Positions 53,111-62,787 of a DNA stretch of 64,000 nt are shown piece by piece; the first letter of the stretch is position 1, and every line of letters begins with the position of its first letter. The notes beneath the pieces are model-generated. The model did no database searches and was not told the origin of the DNA. It was given only the letters and a program-made list of their open reading frames with translations. Origin of the DNA: Bacillus sp. S3 (GTDB lineage: Bacteria; Bacillota; Bacilli; Bacillales; Cytobacillaceae); NCBI RefSeq assembly GCF_005154805.1, contig NZ_CP039727.1, positions 2,477,501-2,541,500 on the forward strand, written 5' to 3'. A program made the position numbers and the translations under genes.

Positions 53111-54133
53111 TTGGATTTTAACGATTACAAAGGTGTTTGGGTCTTTATTGAACAAAAGGATGGAGAGGTTGCCTCTGTATCCCTTGAATTATTAGGTGCT
53201 GGTAGGAAATTAGCTGATAAACGAGGTGTGGAACTAGCGGGTATTCTTATCGGGGAACATGTTAAACCTTTAACAAAGACGGTGTTTGAATATGGAGCAG
53301 ATACCGTGTATGTCTATGATCAACCTCTCTTTAAGCATTATCGGACTGAAACCTACATGAAGGCGCTGTTAGAGTGCAGTGATAAATATAAACCGGAAAT
53401 TATTCTCTACGGGGCTACCTCAACAGGAAAAGACCTGGCAAGCGCAGTGGCCACCGATTTGCCGACAGGGTTGACGGCGGATACGACGGAGCTGGATGTA
53501 GAAGAGGAAACGGGGTTACTCCTTGCGAGTAGGCCGGCGTTTGGCGGAAATATTATGGCGACCATATTATGTAAAAAATACAGGCCGCAAATGGCGACCG
53601 TACGCGCCAAAGTCATGAAGGCGCTGCCCCCAGAGGTAGGGAGAATAGGCAAGGTCGTCGAAGAAACCGTCTCATTAAAGGAAGAAGATATCCGGACAAA
53701 AGTTTTGGAAATTGTAAAGGAAACGGTTAAGAAGGTCAGAATCGACGAAGCGGACATCGTTGTGGCTGGTGGAAAAGGCTTAGGCAGCTACGAGGGATTT
53801 CAGTTAATACACCATTTGGCTGAAACGCTTGGAGGAGCTGTTGGTGCGAGCAGGGATGTGGTGGAAGCGGGTTGGATTGACCACCCCCATCAAGTAGGGC
53901 AAACCGGTGTGACGGTAACGCCAAAGATTTATTTTGCGATCGGGATTTCTGGCGCGATTCAACATATTGTGGGAATGAAAAATTCTGGTTTAATCATTGC
54001 CATTAATAAGGACAAAGAAGCTCCTATTTTTCAGAACTGTCATTATGGAATTGTTGGCGATGCATTTGAAATCGTTCCTGTCCTAATCGAACAGTTTAAA
54101 CATGCACTTTCTAGTGAAAAGGTGATGAAGTAA
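53111..54133 (+). CDS. etfA: Electron transfer flavoprotein alpha subunit (FixB/EtfA family)
   Basis: The 340-residue protein has a EtfA N-domain (GVWVFIEQKDGEVASVSLEL) and the C-terminal FAD domain: VVAGGKGLGSYEGF, VGASRDVVEAGWI, YFAIGISGAIQHIVGM and VINKD-type IAINKDKEAPIF. TTG start directly follows the etfB stop with GGAGGG eight bases before it, so the subunits are made together. No ETF:quinone oxidoreductase is adjacent. Confidence 0.92.
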   Translation: MDFNDYKGVWVFIEQKDGEVASVSLELLGAGRKLADKRGVELAGILIGEHVKPLTKTVFEYGADTVYVYDQPLFKHYRTETYMKALLECSDKYKPEIILYGATSTGKDLASAVATDLPTGLTADTTELDVEEETGLLLASRPAFGGNIMATILCKKYRPQMATVRAKVMKALPPEVGRIGKVVEETVSLKEEDIRTKVLEIVKETVKKVRIDEADIVVAGGKGLGSYEGFQLIHHLAETLGGAVGASRDVVEAGWIDHPHQVGQTGVTVTPKIYFAIGISGAIQHIVGMKNSGLIIAINKDKEAPIFQNCHYGIVGDAFEIVPVLIEQFKHALSSEKVMK

Positions 54134-54209
54134 GTTAGTGCTGAATTATTACCATTATTCCTCTCTCATTCGGCCTTAAAAATTTTCATTTAATCGCTAG
54201 ACACTTTTT

Positions 54210-54243
54210 ACTTTACTTCACTAAGGAGTAAAGCTTTTTTTTA
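54210..54243 (+). terminator. Terminator of etfBA
   Basis: CTTTACT pairs with AGTAAAG, then CTTTTTTTT. Confidence 0.75.
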
Positions 54244-54377
54244 TCAAAAAGCTGCGTAAAACCCCTAACTTTAGTTATGTGGATACTCATGCTATAATTA
54301 GTACCAGATAATAGCACTTACTAGTAGGTTTTGGTCCTGTTAAGCAAAATAAATACGCCTAAACTGGAGATAATACT

Positions 54378-55559
54378 ATGTTTGCAAATACCAAATTAAA
54401 ATCACAAAGTGTCTCTGCCTATTTTAAGTCACTGGGTATCAAGGAATGCCAAACCAAAGAGGACTTTTGGAAGCATGTAACCGAGGTCGATCCCTTCTTG
54501 GCTAAGGAACTCCAACCCATTATGGATCGCAAACTAAAAGGGAATATTTATGAAGTGAAAAACCGAACACTGCCCTTCAGTTTGGCAGTAGAATCATGGA
54601 CGATGAATTTTCATCAGTCCTTGCTCAACTGGGTCAGTCAGCAAACTTATTTAAAGCCGAAACGGATTTTGGAAATTGGCTGTGATAATGGGTTGCTGTC
54701 TTGCAGGTACGCCACAATGTTCCCAGATGCCGAGATTGTAGGGATCGACCTGTGTGGATATGGGATTCGATGTGCTCGAGAGTTGGCAATAAAGCAAGGA
54801 CTGAACAACGTGAGTTTTTACCAAATGGATTTTATGGAGGTATCTGAGCACTTTTCCCTGAATTCTTTTGATTTAATCATTTCTGCACGGACCTTTCATG
54901 AGATCATGGGGCCTATCATGATTTCAAACTATTGGTCACTTCTAGCGTACTTGAAGGAGAATCCAACCTATGGTGACAGTCGTTATTTAGAAATAGTCCA
55001 TCGTTTGTTAACGGAGGATGGATTGTATCTCTCTTGTGAACAATTGAAAAATTCCGCAGATCTCGGAAGGTGGGCGAATGTGCTTCAGGATGCGGGTCTC
55101 CATATTCAATGGGATGACAGTGGTACTATCGAATACCATGAAATAGGAGTAGATAGGCTGTCTCCTGTGATTGTGGCCACAAAAAGGGAGACATATCTCG
55201 AAACCTTGGAAGGGATGGAACACCTTTATACGAAAGGTTACCCACTTGTATTTGAGGAGGGGAGGTCTTATAAAGGAGGGACAGCGGAATTTGCATATCA
55301 ACGGCTGGGGGAGAAAACATTCGTCACAGGGATTCAATTGAAAGTGACGAACCATTGGCATGTGTTTCGACTTGAGCTTTGGGAGACAGATGGGTTTCTG
55401 CTTGTCTATAACTATGGAAATATGGGGTATCATGAATTGGATATTTTACCTGCCTCCGCATATGAAGAGGGACACCAGTTAATGGAGAAGGCGGTCGGTA
55501 AGTTCGGTCACCTTGGTCCGCTTGTTTGGTATTACAACCTGGATGAACGACCAGAGTAG
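54378..55559 (+). CDS. Class I SAM-dependent methyltransferase
   Basis: The 393-residue protein has a Rossmann methyltransferase core in the middle: RILEIGCDNGLLSCRYA (motif I), AEIVGIDLCGYGIRCA (motif II), FDLIISARTFHEI (motif IV). About 90 residues precede it and a strand-rich C-terminal domain of about 130 residues follows (HWHVFRLELWETDGFLLVYN). Substrate unknown. ATG follows CTGGAG; TATAAT at 54293 is the likely - 10. It appears to be a single-gene unit. Confidence 0.8.
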   Translation: MFANTKLKSQSVSAYFKSLGIKECQTKEDFWKHVTEVDPFLAKELQPIMDRKLKGNIYEVKNRTLPFSLAVESWTMNFHQSLLNWVSQQTYLKPKRILEIGCDNGLLSCRYATMFPDAEIVGIDLCGYGIRCARELAIKQGLNNVSFYQMDFMEVSEHFSLNSFDLIISARTFHEIMGPIMISNYWSLLAYLKENPTYGDSRYLEIVHRLLTEDGLYLSCEQLKNSADLGRWANVLQDAGLHIQWDDSGTIEYHEIGVDRLSPVIVATKRETYLETLEGMEHLYTKGYPLVFEEGRSYKGGTAEFAYQRLGEKTFVTGIQLKVTNHWHVFRLELWETDGFLLVYNYGNMGYHELDILPASAYEEGHQLMEKAVGKFGHLGPLVWYYNLDERPE

Positions 55560-55689
55560 TTCAAAAAACATTTTTAAACTAGAAAGGAATATGGTTTCCA
55601 AAATTGTTTCGATTGCCGAGATTTCATATTGCTTATTTTAAGAGATATTTTTGCACTACTTGAATATATTAACTATTTTCATAGACGCC

Positions 55690-55740
55690 TAGCAGTCCCC
55701 CGGTAATCTAAAGCTTTAACGAACCGGGGGACTGACCCCA
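55690..55740. repeat. Dispersed palindrome, AAGCTTTA core
   Basis: AGTCCCCCGGTA and ACCGGGGGACT form a strong stem around ATCTAAAGCTTTAACGA, then GACCCC. It belongs to the family at 3081 and abuts the cut end of the next gene relic. Confidence 0.7.
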
Positions 55741-55748
55741 AACTTCCG

Positions 55749-55910
55749 TTTTATAATTCCGATAAAGCTCGCCAAACGTTTGAAGCCTTACAGGATGGCG
55801 GACAAGTTGAAATGCCACTATCAGAAACAGGTTTTAGTCCTGCTTACGGGGTGATTAAAGATAAATTCGGTGTAACCTTCCAATTTTACACGGAAGGATT
55901 TCAAGGTTAG
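55749..55910 (+). pseudogene. C-terminal fragment of a PhnB/VOC-family protein
   Basis: The 53 codons ARQTFEALQDGGQVEMPL, then FSPAYGVIKDKFGVTFQF are the conserved end of PhnB-like glyoxalase-fold proteins. The first about 90 residues are gone; the palindrome sits where they should be. No start or ribosome site. Confidence 0.75.
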
Positions 55911-55929
55911 TACATACGATAATGGGAGA

Positions 55930-55966
55930 AAAACGACTTTGTACAAATGGCAAAGTCGTTTTTTTA
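55930..55966 (+). terminator. Strong terminator
   Basis: AAAACGACTTTG and CAAAGTCGTTTTTTT form a perfect 11-12 base stem. It is probably the old terminator of the PhnB-like gene. Confidence 0.85.
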
Positions 55967-56200
55967 TGGCTCCTTTTTCTCAGAAAATTAACTGCAAACT
56001 TTTGATCCGCACTTCAAAAGCTAACAAAACTGAAATGATCTACTCTAATTTTCTTTTTACTGTTTTGATTGCAAATAGGCAAGTGACAAAATTTGTGGTC
56101 TTAAATAATGTTGCCCTGCATGATAAAATGAATAAACTATATTAAAAAAAGAATGGTATCTTAGATTAAGATCTTCCGATACTAATAGGTGTGATGAAGT

Positions 56201-57139
56201 TTGAAAAGAAAAAAAGTAATCATCATGATTTTGGGTCTATTCATTATGTGTATTCTTCCTTCTATTTTTCTTATAGATCGAAATCAAGCAGGCCTTAAAA
56301 CAGTTACAACCGTCGCGTCAGTTGAATCTGAACAAGTGGAAAATACCAAGGAAGTTGCTTCTAAAGGAGAAGAGAAACCAGTAGAAGATCCTTCCATTAA
56401 GCAGGAAAGTCCTAAACCATTCACCGATGAAATCAAGGAAAAGGTAAGGGAAGTAGTGGAAGGTGTCATTGATTTCTTCGAAAAAGATCAAAAGATGGTC
56501 GCAATCGGAGACTCACTCACGGAAGGTGTAGGAGATGAAACAAAGAGCGGTGGATATGTCGGGATCCTTAATCACACGTTTGAGGATCACAACCTTAAGA
56601 TCAAAATAGAAAATTTCGGTAAAAAGGGAAACCGGTCGGATCAATTACTAAAGCGTCTGGAAAATAAAGAAATTGCCACTGCGATTTCAAAGGCTGATAG
56701 TGTTTTAATCACCATTGGCGCCAATGATATTATGAAAGTCTTAAGAAGTAATTTTACAAACCTTACGCTAGAACCTTTCCAAGTAGAAAGAGTGGAATAT
56801 ATTGAACGATTAACAGCCATATTCAATAGATTGAAAGAATTGAACCCAGATGCCCATATTTATTTAATCGGGTTTTATAATCCTTTTGAAAGTCAATTCG
56901 CAAACATTAAAGAATTAGACATGATCATTGATAATTGGAATGATGCAGGAAAATTATTGACAGAAGAATATGAGAATGTGAGCTTCGTTCCCACAGAAGA
57001 TCTATTTACTAATTCCACGATGAATTTATTAGCAGGAGATCAATTCCATCCTAACACCAGGGGCTATAAACTTATCGCCCAGCGGGTCTTAGAATATCTA
57101 AAAGTTACGGAGGAAACAAGGGTCGCCAAAACTAATTAA
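56201..57139 (+). CDS. SGNH/GDSL-type lipase/esterase, exported
   Basis: The 312-residue protein has an N-terminal signal anchor (VIIMILGLFIMCILPSIFLI), a Glu/Lys/Ser-rich linker of about 70 residues and a SGNH hydrolase: VAIGDSLTEGVGD (Ser nucleophile), GKKGNRSDQL (Gly), TIGANDIMKV (Asn) and DQFHPNTRGY (Asp-x-x-His). It should be an extracellular, membrane-attached ester hydrolase like YpmR of Bacillus subtilis. The start is a TTG nine bases after AGGTG. Confidence 0.87.
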   Translation: MKRKKVIIMILGLFIMCILPSIFLIDRNQAGLKTVTTVASVESEQVENTKEVASKGEEKPVEDPSIKQESPKPFTDEIKEKVREVVEGVIDFFEKDQKMVAIGDSLTEGVGDETKSGGYVGILNHTFEDHNLKIKIENFGKKGNRSDQLLKRLENKEIATAISKADSVLITIGANDIMKVLRSNFTNLTLEPFQVERVEYIERLTAIFNRLKELNPDAHIYLIGFYNPFESQFANIKELDMIIDNWNDAGKLLTEEYENVSFVPTEDLFTNSTMNLLAGDQFHPNTRGYKLIAQRVLEYLKVTEETRVAKTN

Positions 57140-57541
57140 GATCCAAACTCAAAAAATAGACGGAATAATTTCGTTTAATTTTTTTAGTAAAAAAAGCTTA
57201 ATTAGACGGCGAGTTCCGCCTATTGACTCAAAATTAAACATATAAAGAAGGCCCTTATTTCAAGATAAGGGTCTTCTTACACTTTATTTATTAATACTGG
57301 TTGGGCTGTATTTACTATCCTAGTCTACCTCCCTTGAGAGAACCGTCTTTTGCTGAATTGGACATGTAGCAGCATGTTCGGTCTTTTTTTTTAATCATTC
57401 CGACCGATATTTGTTCCTTCACTACCTCATTTCGTAACGTAGTAAGTTGATTAACGGATAATAAATAGAATGCATGAACTTTGTTTTCTCTCCTAAAATT
57501 TTGTTATTATCAAATTAGTAAAATAAGGGAGATGAAAGTTG
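57140..57541. other. 400-base gap with inverted repeats and terminators
   Basis: AATAGACGGAA (57158) and TTCCGCCTATT (57214) form an imperfect long palindrome. Terminators at 57245-57279 (AAGAAGGCCCTTAT/ATAAGGGTCTTCTT) and 57360-57392 (GGACATG/CATGTTC with nine Ts) follow. No gene. The promoter for the next gene is probably near 57500. Confidence 0.6.
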
Positions 57542-58477
57542 ATGGCCAAACATATTCAAATTGGTAAGACGGATTTATATGTAAATCCGATTGGACTTGG
57601 AACCAATGCCGTTGGGGGGCATAACCTTTTTCCAAATCTTGATGAAGAAGAGGGGAGAGAATTGGTCCGAACGGGTCTGGAGCAAGGGATTAATTTCCTA
57701 GACACAGCCTATGTCTACGGTTTGGGGCGATCAGAAGAAATAATTGGGGAAATTGTGAAAGAACGGGGAAATCGCTCAGAGATAGTGATTGCTTCCAAGG
57801 CAGCCCATCAATTAAACGGAAATGAAATGGTCTTAAATAACTCACCAGCTTTTCTAAAACAAGCCGTTGAAGAGAGTTTAAAACGGCTTCAAACGGATTA
57901 TATAGATTTATTCTATATTCATTTTCCCGACGATGATACACCTAAAGACGAAGCGGTTGGAGCATTAAAGCAATTAAAGGATGAAGGGAAGATTAGAGCC
58001 ATCGGAGTGTCAAATTTTTCCCTTCAGCAATTAATAGAAGCCAATAAAGATGGCTATGTGGATGTCTACCAAGGGGAGTATAACTTGATCAACCGCGATG
58101 CAGAGAAAGATTTATTCCCTTACGTAACCGAACAACAAATATCTTTTGTACCGTTTTACCCTTTAGCTTCTGGATTGTTAACAGGTAAATACAATCAAGA
58201 AACTGAAATTAGTGAAAAGAATAGAAAAAGGCCGGAATTTCAGGCAGGTGTTTTCGAAAAAAACCTGGAAAAGATTCAACAAGTTCGTCGAATTGCAGCA
58301 ACGAAGGGTGCGGAAGTTTCTCAAGTGATTCTTGCTTGGTACCTGTCGCGTCCATGTATAGATGTCATTATTCCAGGTGCAAAGCGTGCTGACCAGGTAC
58401 TCCATAATCTTAAAACGTTACAGATTCAATTAACTGCTGCAGAGCTTCAAGAAATTGAGCAAATATTCCCTTTATAA
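57542..58477 (+). CDS. Aldo/keto reductase
   Basis: The 311-residue TIM-barrel protein has the catalytic tetrad Asp and Tyr in FLDTAYVYGLGRSEE, Lys in IVIASKAAH and His in DLFYIHFPD, and the NADP-binding end IPGAKRADQV. It resembles YhdN/IolS-type general stress reductases. ATG at 57542 follows AAGGGAGA; the TTG at 57539 is less likely. Single gene. Confidence 0.92.
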   Translation: MAKHIQIGKTDLYVNPIGLGTNAVGGHNLFPNLDEEEGRELVRTGLEQGINFLDTAYVYGLGRSEEIIGEIVKERGNRSEIVIASKAAHQLNGNEMVLNNSPAFLKQAVEESLKRLQTDYIDLFYIHFPDDDTPKDEAVGALKQLKDEGKIRAIGVSNFSLQQLIEANKDGYVDVYQGEYNLINRDAEKDLFPYVTEQQISFVPFYPLASGLLTGKYNQETEISEKNRKRPEFQAGVFEKNLEKIQQVRRIAATKGAEVSQVILAWYLSRPCIDVIIPGAKRADQVLHNLKTLQIQLTAAELQEIEQIFPL

Positions 58478-58717
58478 GGAGAAATGGAATTCGAGAATGA
58501 CTCAAATATGAAAAATTCAAAGCACCAATCTGTTTAAATATAATGACTAAATAGTCAAAATTTTAATAATAGGTATCCTGTATCTATTAAGAATGAGTAA
58601 ATTAAAAGCAAAATATAAGCCTTTGAGAGAAGCGAATAGTTTGCTGGACATGATAAAATGAATAGGAAAGATTAGTTTGAAAAAATGAAGGATTTGCAAA
58701 TTTAAGGAGGAAATGGA
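58478..58717. other. Gap without gene
   Basis: AT-rich, no hairpin of note; AAGGAGG before 58718 is the next ribosome site. Confidence 0.4.
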
Positions 58718-59215
58718 ATGTTTACATCAGTAAATGATTTCTTAAACGAATGGAAACAAGAAGCAGCTGTTACCCAGAAAGTGCTGGACGGGCTGACAGA
58801 TCAATCGTTGAATCAGGAGGTTTCTCCAGGACTTTACAGCATTGGAAGCGTAGCTTGGCACATTACTGGATCCGTTTACTACTTTCCTTCACAGGTAGGA
58901 GTAACATTCGAGATTCCTAATCTTCAAAAAGAAACACCTAAATCAGCTGCTGAAATCAGCGAGACCTACAAAACAGTGAGTCAGCGGTTGACACAAGCAT
59001 TTTCTGAACAGGTAACTGATGCAGAAATGAACAAAATGGTGAATTTATTTGGAATGGACATGCCAGTACAAGCTGTTTTCCGTCTGCTTATTCAACATCA
59101 GGCCCATCATCGCGGACAATTGACTGTCCTTATGAGACAAGCTGGCTTGAAGGTTCCTGGTGTATATGGTCCTAGCAAAGAAGAATGGGAAGCAATGAAC
59201 GCACAAAAGAGCTGA
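58718..59215 (+). CDS. DinB-family protein
   Basis: The 165-residue four-helix protein has the DinB metal His residues: SVAWHITGSV (about residue 48) and QHQAHHRGQL (about residue 128), ending in the common VPGVYGPSKEEW. DinB/YfiT-like proteins are metal-binding and include bacillithiol S-transferases and damage-inducible proteins; which applies is unclear. Strong AAGGAGG ribosome site. No LexA box is visible upstream. Confidence 0.88.
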   Translation: MFTSVNDFLNEWKQEAAVTQKVLDGLTDQSLNQEVSPGLYSIGSVAWHITGSVYYFPSQVGVTFEIPNLQKETPKSAAEISETYKTVSQRLTQAFSEQVTDAEMNKMVNLFGMDMPVQAVFRLLIQHQAHHRGQLTVLMRQAGLKVPGVYGPSKEEWEAMNAQKS

Positions 59216-59287
59216 TAGTATCATTGATGCAAAAAACCGCACCTATTATAAGGATGTTGAAGAAAAAAACAAAATAATAGTACAAAT

Positions 59288-59340
59288 CGGCTAGGTTGTG
59301 CAGAACATATTTTATTCTGCTAATCTAGCCGTTATTTTTT
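59288..59340 (+). terminator. Terminator after the DinB-family gene
   Basis: CGGCTAG...GCAGAA pairs with TTCTGC...CTAGCCG, then TTATTTTTT. Confidence 0.85.
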
Positions 59341-59443
59341 ACCCCATATAATGTTTGTCATTAAATCAAAGGTATCATTTATTAAGGATGGCCAACACGA
59401 TACAAGGATACAGGACGTTCTAAATAAGTGGCAGCTCAAAATA

Positions 59444-59761
59444 TTATTTCTTTTTTACTTTTACTAGACCTTTCCCTAAATTCCCTTTTTCAAAATAGCA
59501 GATGACTATATCATCGACTTCTATTTCATTATCCGAAACGATGTTTTCAGTAGAAAAAATGATCCCTGTCCCGTCATTACTTGTTCCGTAATACTGATTG
59601 CCTTTGATTTCGCTGATTTTATATTCTACGGTAGTATATTCGGAGGTATCGTTGCTTTTCGTATTTTGATTGTTAACAGGAGCAGCTATATGGCTTCTAA
59701 GTAAAACTAAGGCGATTAAAACTAAGGAGAGTACCCCAAGGATGATTATTCTTTTGAACAT
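59444..59761 (-). CDS. Small membrane-anchored protein of unknown function
   Basis: The 105-residue protein has a signal anchor (IIILGVLSLVLIALVLL), a polar linker and a small beta-rich domain (YTTVEYKISEIKGNQYYGTS, IEVDDIVICYFEKG), like the OB-type outer domains of short Bacillus lipoproteins, but without a lipobox Cys. GGGAGG lies eight bases before the ATG. Confidence 0.7.
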   Translation of the reverse strand: MFKRIIILGVLSLVLIALVLLRSHIAAPVNNQNTKSNDTSEYTTVEYKISEIKGNQYYGTSNDGTGIIFSTENIVSDNEIEVDDIVICYFEKGNLGKGLVKVKKK

Positions 59762-59799
59762 GTGACTCTACCTCCCTCTATGTATTTTAAGAGATAGAA

Positions 59800-60061
59800 A
59801 AAGAAAATAAATCCTACTATTATCCTTTAGTCTTTATACCTAGTGTTTCCAATAGGCTTGCAAAACACAGGTTCACCAATAAAAGAAGACAATGGTGGAA
59901 TAGATAATAGCTTTTAAAAGAGGATTATATGTTGGTTTAAATTGCATCCAAAGGATGATCGTTACTGGAATCAATGAAAAATCCCAAGGTAAAAAGGCTG
60001 GAATTGTAGGTAACACTCTACCAGAATAATCCGAAAGCCTTTTTGTGTTTAATTTGAACAA
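59800..60061 (-). pseudogene. Frameshifted relic of a CBO0543-like membrane protein
   Basis: PAFLPWDFSLIPVTIILWMQ and LLKAIIYSTIV match the conserved loop and helix of these spore-former membrane proteins. A stop follows at 59873, after which FIGEPVF continues in another frame. Front and end are missing. Confidence 0.5.
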
Positions 60062-60151
60062 TAATTATTTTTTTAACAGTAACCAAACGATAATCTAATT
60101 ATATATTTGAATCAGACGTGTTATCGAAAATAGGTTTTTAATTCTCAACGA

Positions 60152-60478
60152 ATGTCATTATTCATTGATGCTATTTCAATTTTTGTCTTTTTCTCCTTTT
60201 GGAAAAAATCGGGGAAGGAATTAAAGGGAAAATTATATTTTACCGATGGAGATTTATTAACTAGATGGGGCTCCCAGTATAAAAATATTTCAGCTTCTGA
60301 GGTTGATAATCAATGGATTATGGTAGAACTAGATGATTCTCGCAAGATAGATACTGTAAAACTTTCTTGGGAACGAGCCAGAGCGGAAAAATATACATTG
60401 CTTGCTTCAAAGGATGGAAATTCATTCGAGGAAGTATATTTTTATCCAGAAACAAGTGGTGTGAGCCGTTCTGGTTAG
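60152..60478 (+). pseudogene. Relic with a discoidin (F5/8 type C) domain
   Basis: DGDLLTRWGSQYKNISASEV, then QWIMVELDDSRKIDTVKLSW and YTLLASKDGNSFEEVY are the middle of a carbohydrate-binding F5/8 C domain. The preceding residues do not fit and the frame stops early, while TSGVSRSG is followed by debris to about 60590. No ribosome site. It is probably what is left of a secreted glycan-active protein. Confidence 0.6.
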
Positions 60479-60732
60479 AACCCTTGAAACGAGAATGGAA
60501 AGTTACAGGAATAGGTTATAGTTGTAGTGTCATTCCCTCATCACGTTCGATCCCTGGATCCATTAGTGGAGACGGGGATTTTTGATTTCCGTAAAGCCAT
60601 ATTGATGACTTTAGGATTAGTCGATATAGGAATTAATAATCAAAAATGGAAAATTATGAATATAAAAATTCAGATTTTTCTGTCCTCTTGATAGAATAGA
60701 TTTGTAAACATACTACTAGAGGAGGGAAAAGG

Positions 60733-62499
60733 ATGAAGGGTTTATGGAAAGCTGGTTTTACAGTTTTATTGGCTGTCCTCTTGCTTATAGGGACACTCCC
60801 TTTTAGCGCACTGGCGAAAGAGAACGAATTTGATTATGGTAAGTACAGCCAGGTAGCAGTCGGAAAGGATGGAATGGTGGCAACTGCCCATCCGTTTGCA
60901 TCCGAAATCGGAGCTGAAGTGCTAAGAACAGGCGGAAATGCGATGGATGCGGCCGTGGCCATTCAGTTCGCATTAAACGTTGTGGAGCCCATGATGTCCG
61001 GAATCGGCGGTGGCGGATTTATGATGGTTTATGATGGGAAAACCAAAGAAACCACCATCATTAATAGCCGGGAACGCGCCCCACAGGGAGCAACACCTGA
61101 TTTGTTTTTAGACGAGAAAGGAAATCCCATCCCATTTGCCATACGTTCAACAGGCGGTAAAGCGGTTGGAGTACCTGGGACGCTAAAAGGACTGGAAACA
61201 GCCTTGGAAAAATGGGGAACCCGGCCTATGGAGGCACTGATTGGACCGGCGATTAAACTTGCCGATAAAGGCTTCCCAATCGATTCAGTACTTGCTGATG
61301 CAATTGAAGAGAACAAGGAAACCCTGTCCAAAACAGCAGCGAAGAACGTCTTTCTGCCAAATGGAAAACCGCTTCAAGAGGGTGAAAATCTTGTACAAAA
61401 GGATTTAGCCAAAACATTCAAATTGATTCGCGCTAAAGGTCCAGATGCCTTTTATAAGGGACCGATTGCCGAAGCACTGGCCAGTACGGTGCAAAAATTT
61501 GGCGGTGCGATGACAATGGAAGATTTGAAAAAATATGATGTGACCATTGATGAGCCGATCTGGGGTGATTACCGCGGCTATCAGATTGCCAGTATGCCAC
61601 CACCAAGCTCTGGCGGCGTATTCCTATTACAAATGCTGAAAATTTTGGACGGTTTTGATCTTTCACAATATGATGTGAAAGCTTGGGAAAAATATCATCT
61701 ATTGGCAGAGACCATGCATCTAGCATACGCAGATCGCGCGGCCTATGCTGGAGACCCTGAATTCGTGGAAGTACCGCTGAAGGGGCTTCTGCATTCGGAT
61801 TACATTAAGGAACGGCAAAAACACATTCGTCTAGATCGCGTTAACCCTAAACCCCAAGCAGGTGATCCGTGGAAGTATGAATTAACCCAAGCAAACTATC
61901 AGCCTACGAAACAGCCGAATGACCAAAAACCTGGAGAAACGACCCATTTCACGGTTACGGACAGATGGGGAAATGTCGTTTCATATACGACCACCATTGA
62001 ACAAGTATTCGGGACGGGCATCATGGTTCCCGGTTATGGTTTTATGTTAAATAATGAATTAACCGATTTTGATGCCATTCCAGGAGGTGCAAATGAAGTA
62101 CAGCCCAATAAACGTCCATTAAGCAGTATGACGCCAACCATAGTATTCAAGGACGGGAAACCGGTTTTAACCGTTGGATCCCCTGGCGGAACCACCATTA
62201 TTACATCTGTGCTGCAGACCATTCTGTATGCTATTGAGTATGATATGGAACTGAAGCAAGCTGTAGAGGAACCAAGAATATATACGAACAACCTCAACTC
62301 CTATCGGTACGAAGCTGGCATTCCAACAGAGGTCCTCAACCAGCTAAACAGCATGGGCCATCAATTTGGAGCTGAACCTACAACAATTGGAAACGTCCAA
62401 AGCATCTTAATCGACTATCAAAACAACACCTTCAAAGGAGTAGCTGACTCCAGCCGCAACGGAGCCGCAATCGGCATCAATCTAAAAGGTAAAAAGTAA
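60733..62499 (+). CDS. ggt: Gamma-glutamyltransferase, secreted
   Basis: The 588-residue precursor has a signal peptide (FTVLLAVLLLIGTLPFSALA), the large-subunit block GGNAMDAAVAIQFALNVVEP, INSRERAP with the substrate Arg, and the autocleavage site PGETTHFTVTD, in which Thr becomes the N-terminal nucleophile of the small subunit. NKRPLSSMTPTIV and GSPGGTTIITSVLQ complete the active site. It hydrolyses or transfers gamma-glutamyl groups of glutathione or poly-gamma-glutamate outside the cell. GAGGAGGG precedes the ATG; TAGAAT at 60693 may be the - 10. Confidence 0.95.
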   Translation: MKGLWKAGFTVLLAVLLLIGTLPFSALAKENEFDYGKYSQVAVGKDGMVATAHPFASEIGAEVLRTGGNAMDAAVAIQFALNVVEPMMSGIGGGGFMMVYDGKTKETTIINSRERAPQGATPDLFLDEKGNPIPFAIRSTGGKAVGVPGTLKGLETALEKWGTRPMEALIGPAIKLADKGFPIDSVLADAIEENKETLSKTAAKNVFLPNGKPLQEGENLVQKDLAKTFKLIRAKGPDAFYKGPIAEALASTVQKFGGAMTMEDLKKYDVTIDEPIWGDYRGYQIASMPPPSSGGVFLLQMLKILDGFDLSQYDVKAWEKYHLLAETMHLAYADRAAYAGDPEFVEVPLKGLLHSDYIKERQKHIRLDRVNPKPQAGDPWKYELTQANYQPTKQPNDQKPGETTHFTVTDRWGNVVSYTTTIEQVFGTGIMVPGYGFMLNNELTDFDAIPGGANEVQPNKRPLSSMTPTIVFKDGKPVLTVGSPGGTTIITSVLQTILYAIEYDMELKQAVEEPRIYTNNLNSYRYEAGIPTEVLNQLNSMGHQFGAEPTTIGNVQSILIDYQNNTFKGVADSSRNGAAIGINLKGKK

Positions 62500-62787
62500 C
62501 CATGGGGACCATTCTCTGAAACAGGGGATGGTTCTTGTGTATATTGTTTATACCAATCTACAAATTAAGCCAAAAAAGGAAAAATTTGGTGACGCCTGGA
62601 GTTGGGTCAGCAGGACTATGACGAAAGAACTGTTTTGTTCAAAAGTTTCGATTTTCGAAATAAAAGGACAAAATAAGTCTGTTTTTGTCAAAAATAGAAA
62701 GGTCTCGCCAAGAGGAATCGACATCTTATCTATCAACAACCTAATAGAATGGTAGTTGTATTGCAAAATAATAGAGGAGTGATGAAA
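62500..62787. other. Gap between ggt and the carboxypeptidase
   Basis: GGGGACCATTCTC and GGGGATGGTTCTTG (62504) form a weak terminator for ggt. The small frames here have no ribosome site and no known family. Confidence 0.45.

Noticed and set aside
61029..62297. Several - strand frames opposite ggt
   Set aside because: Codon-bias shadows of ggt; no independent support.
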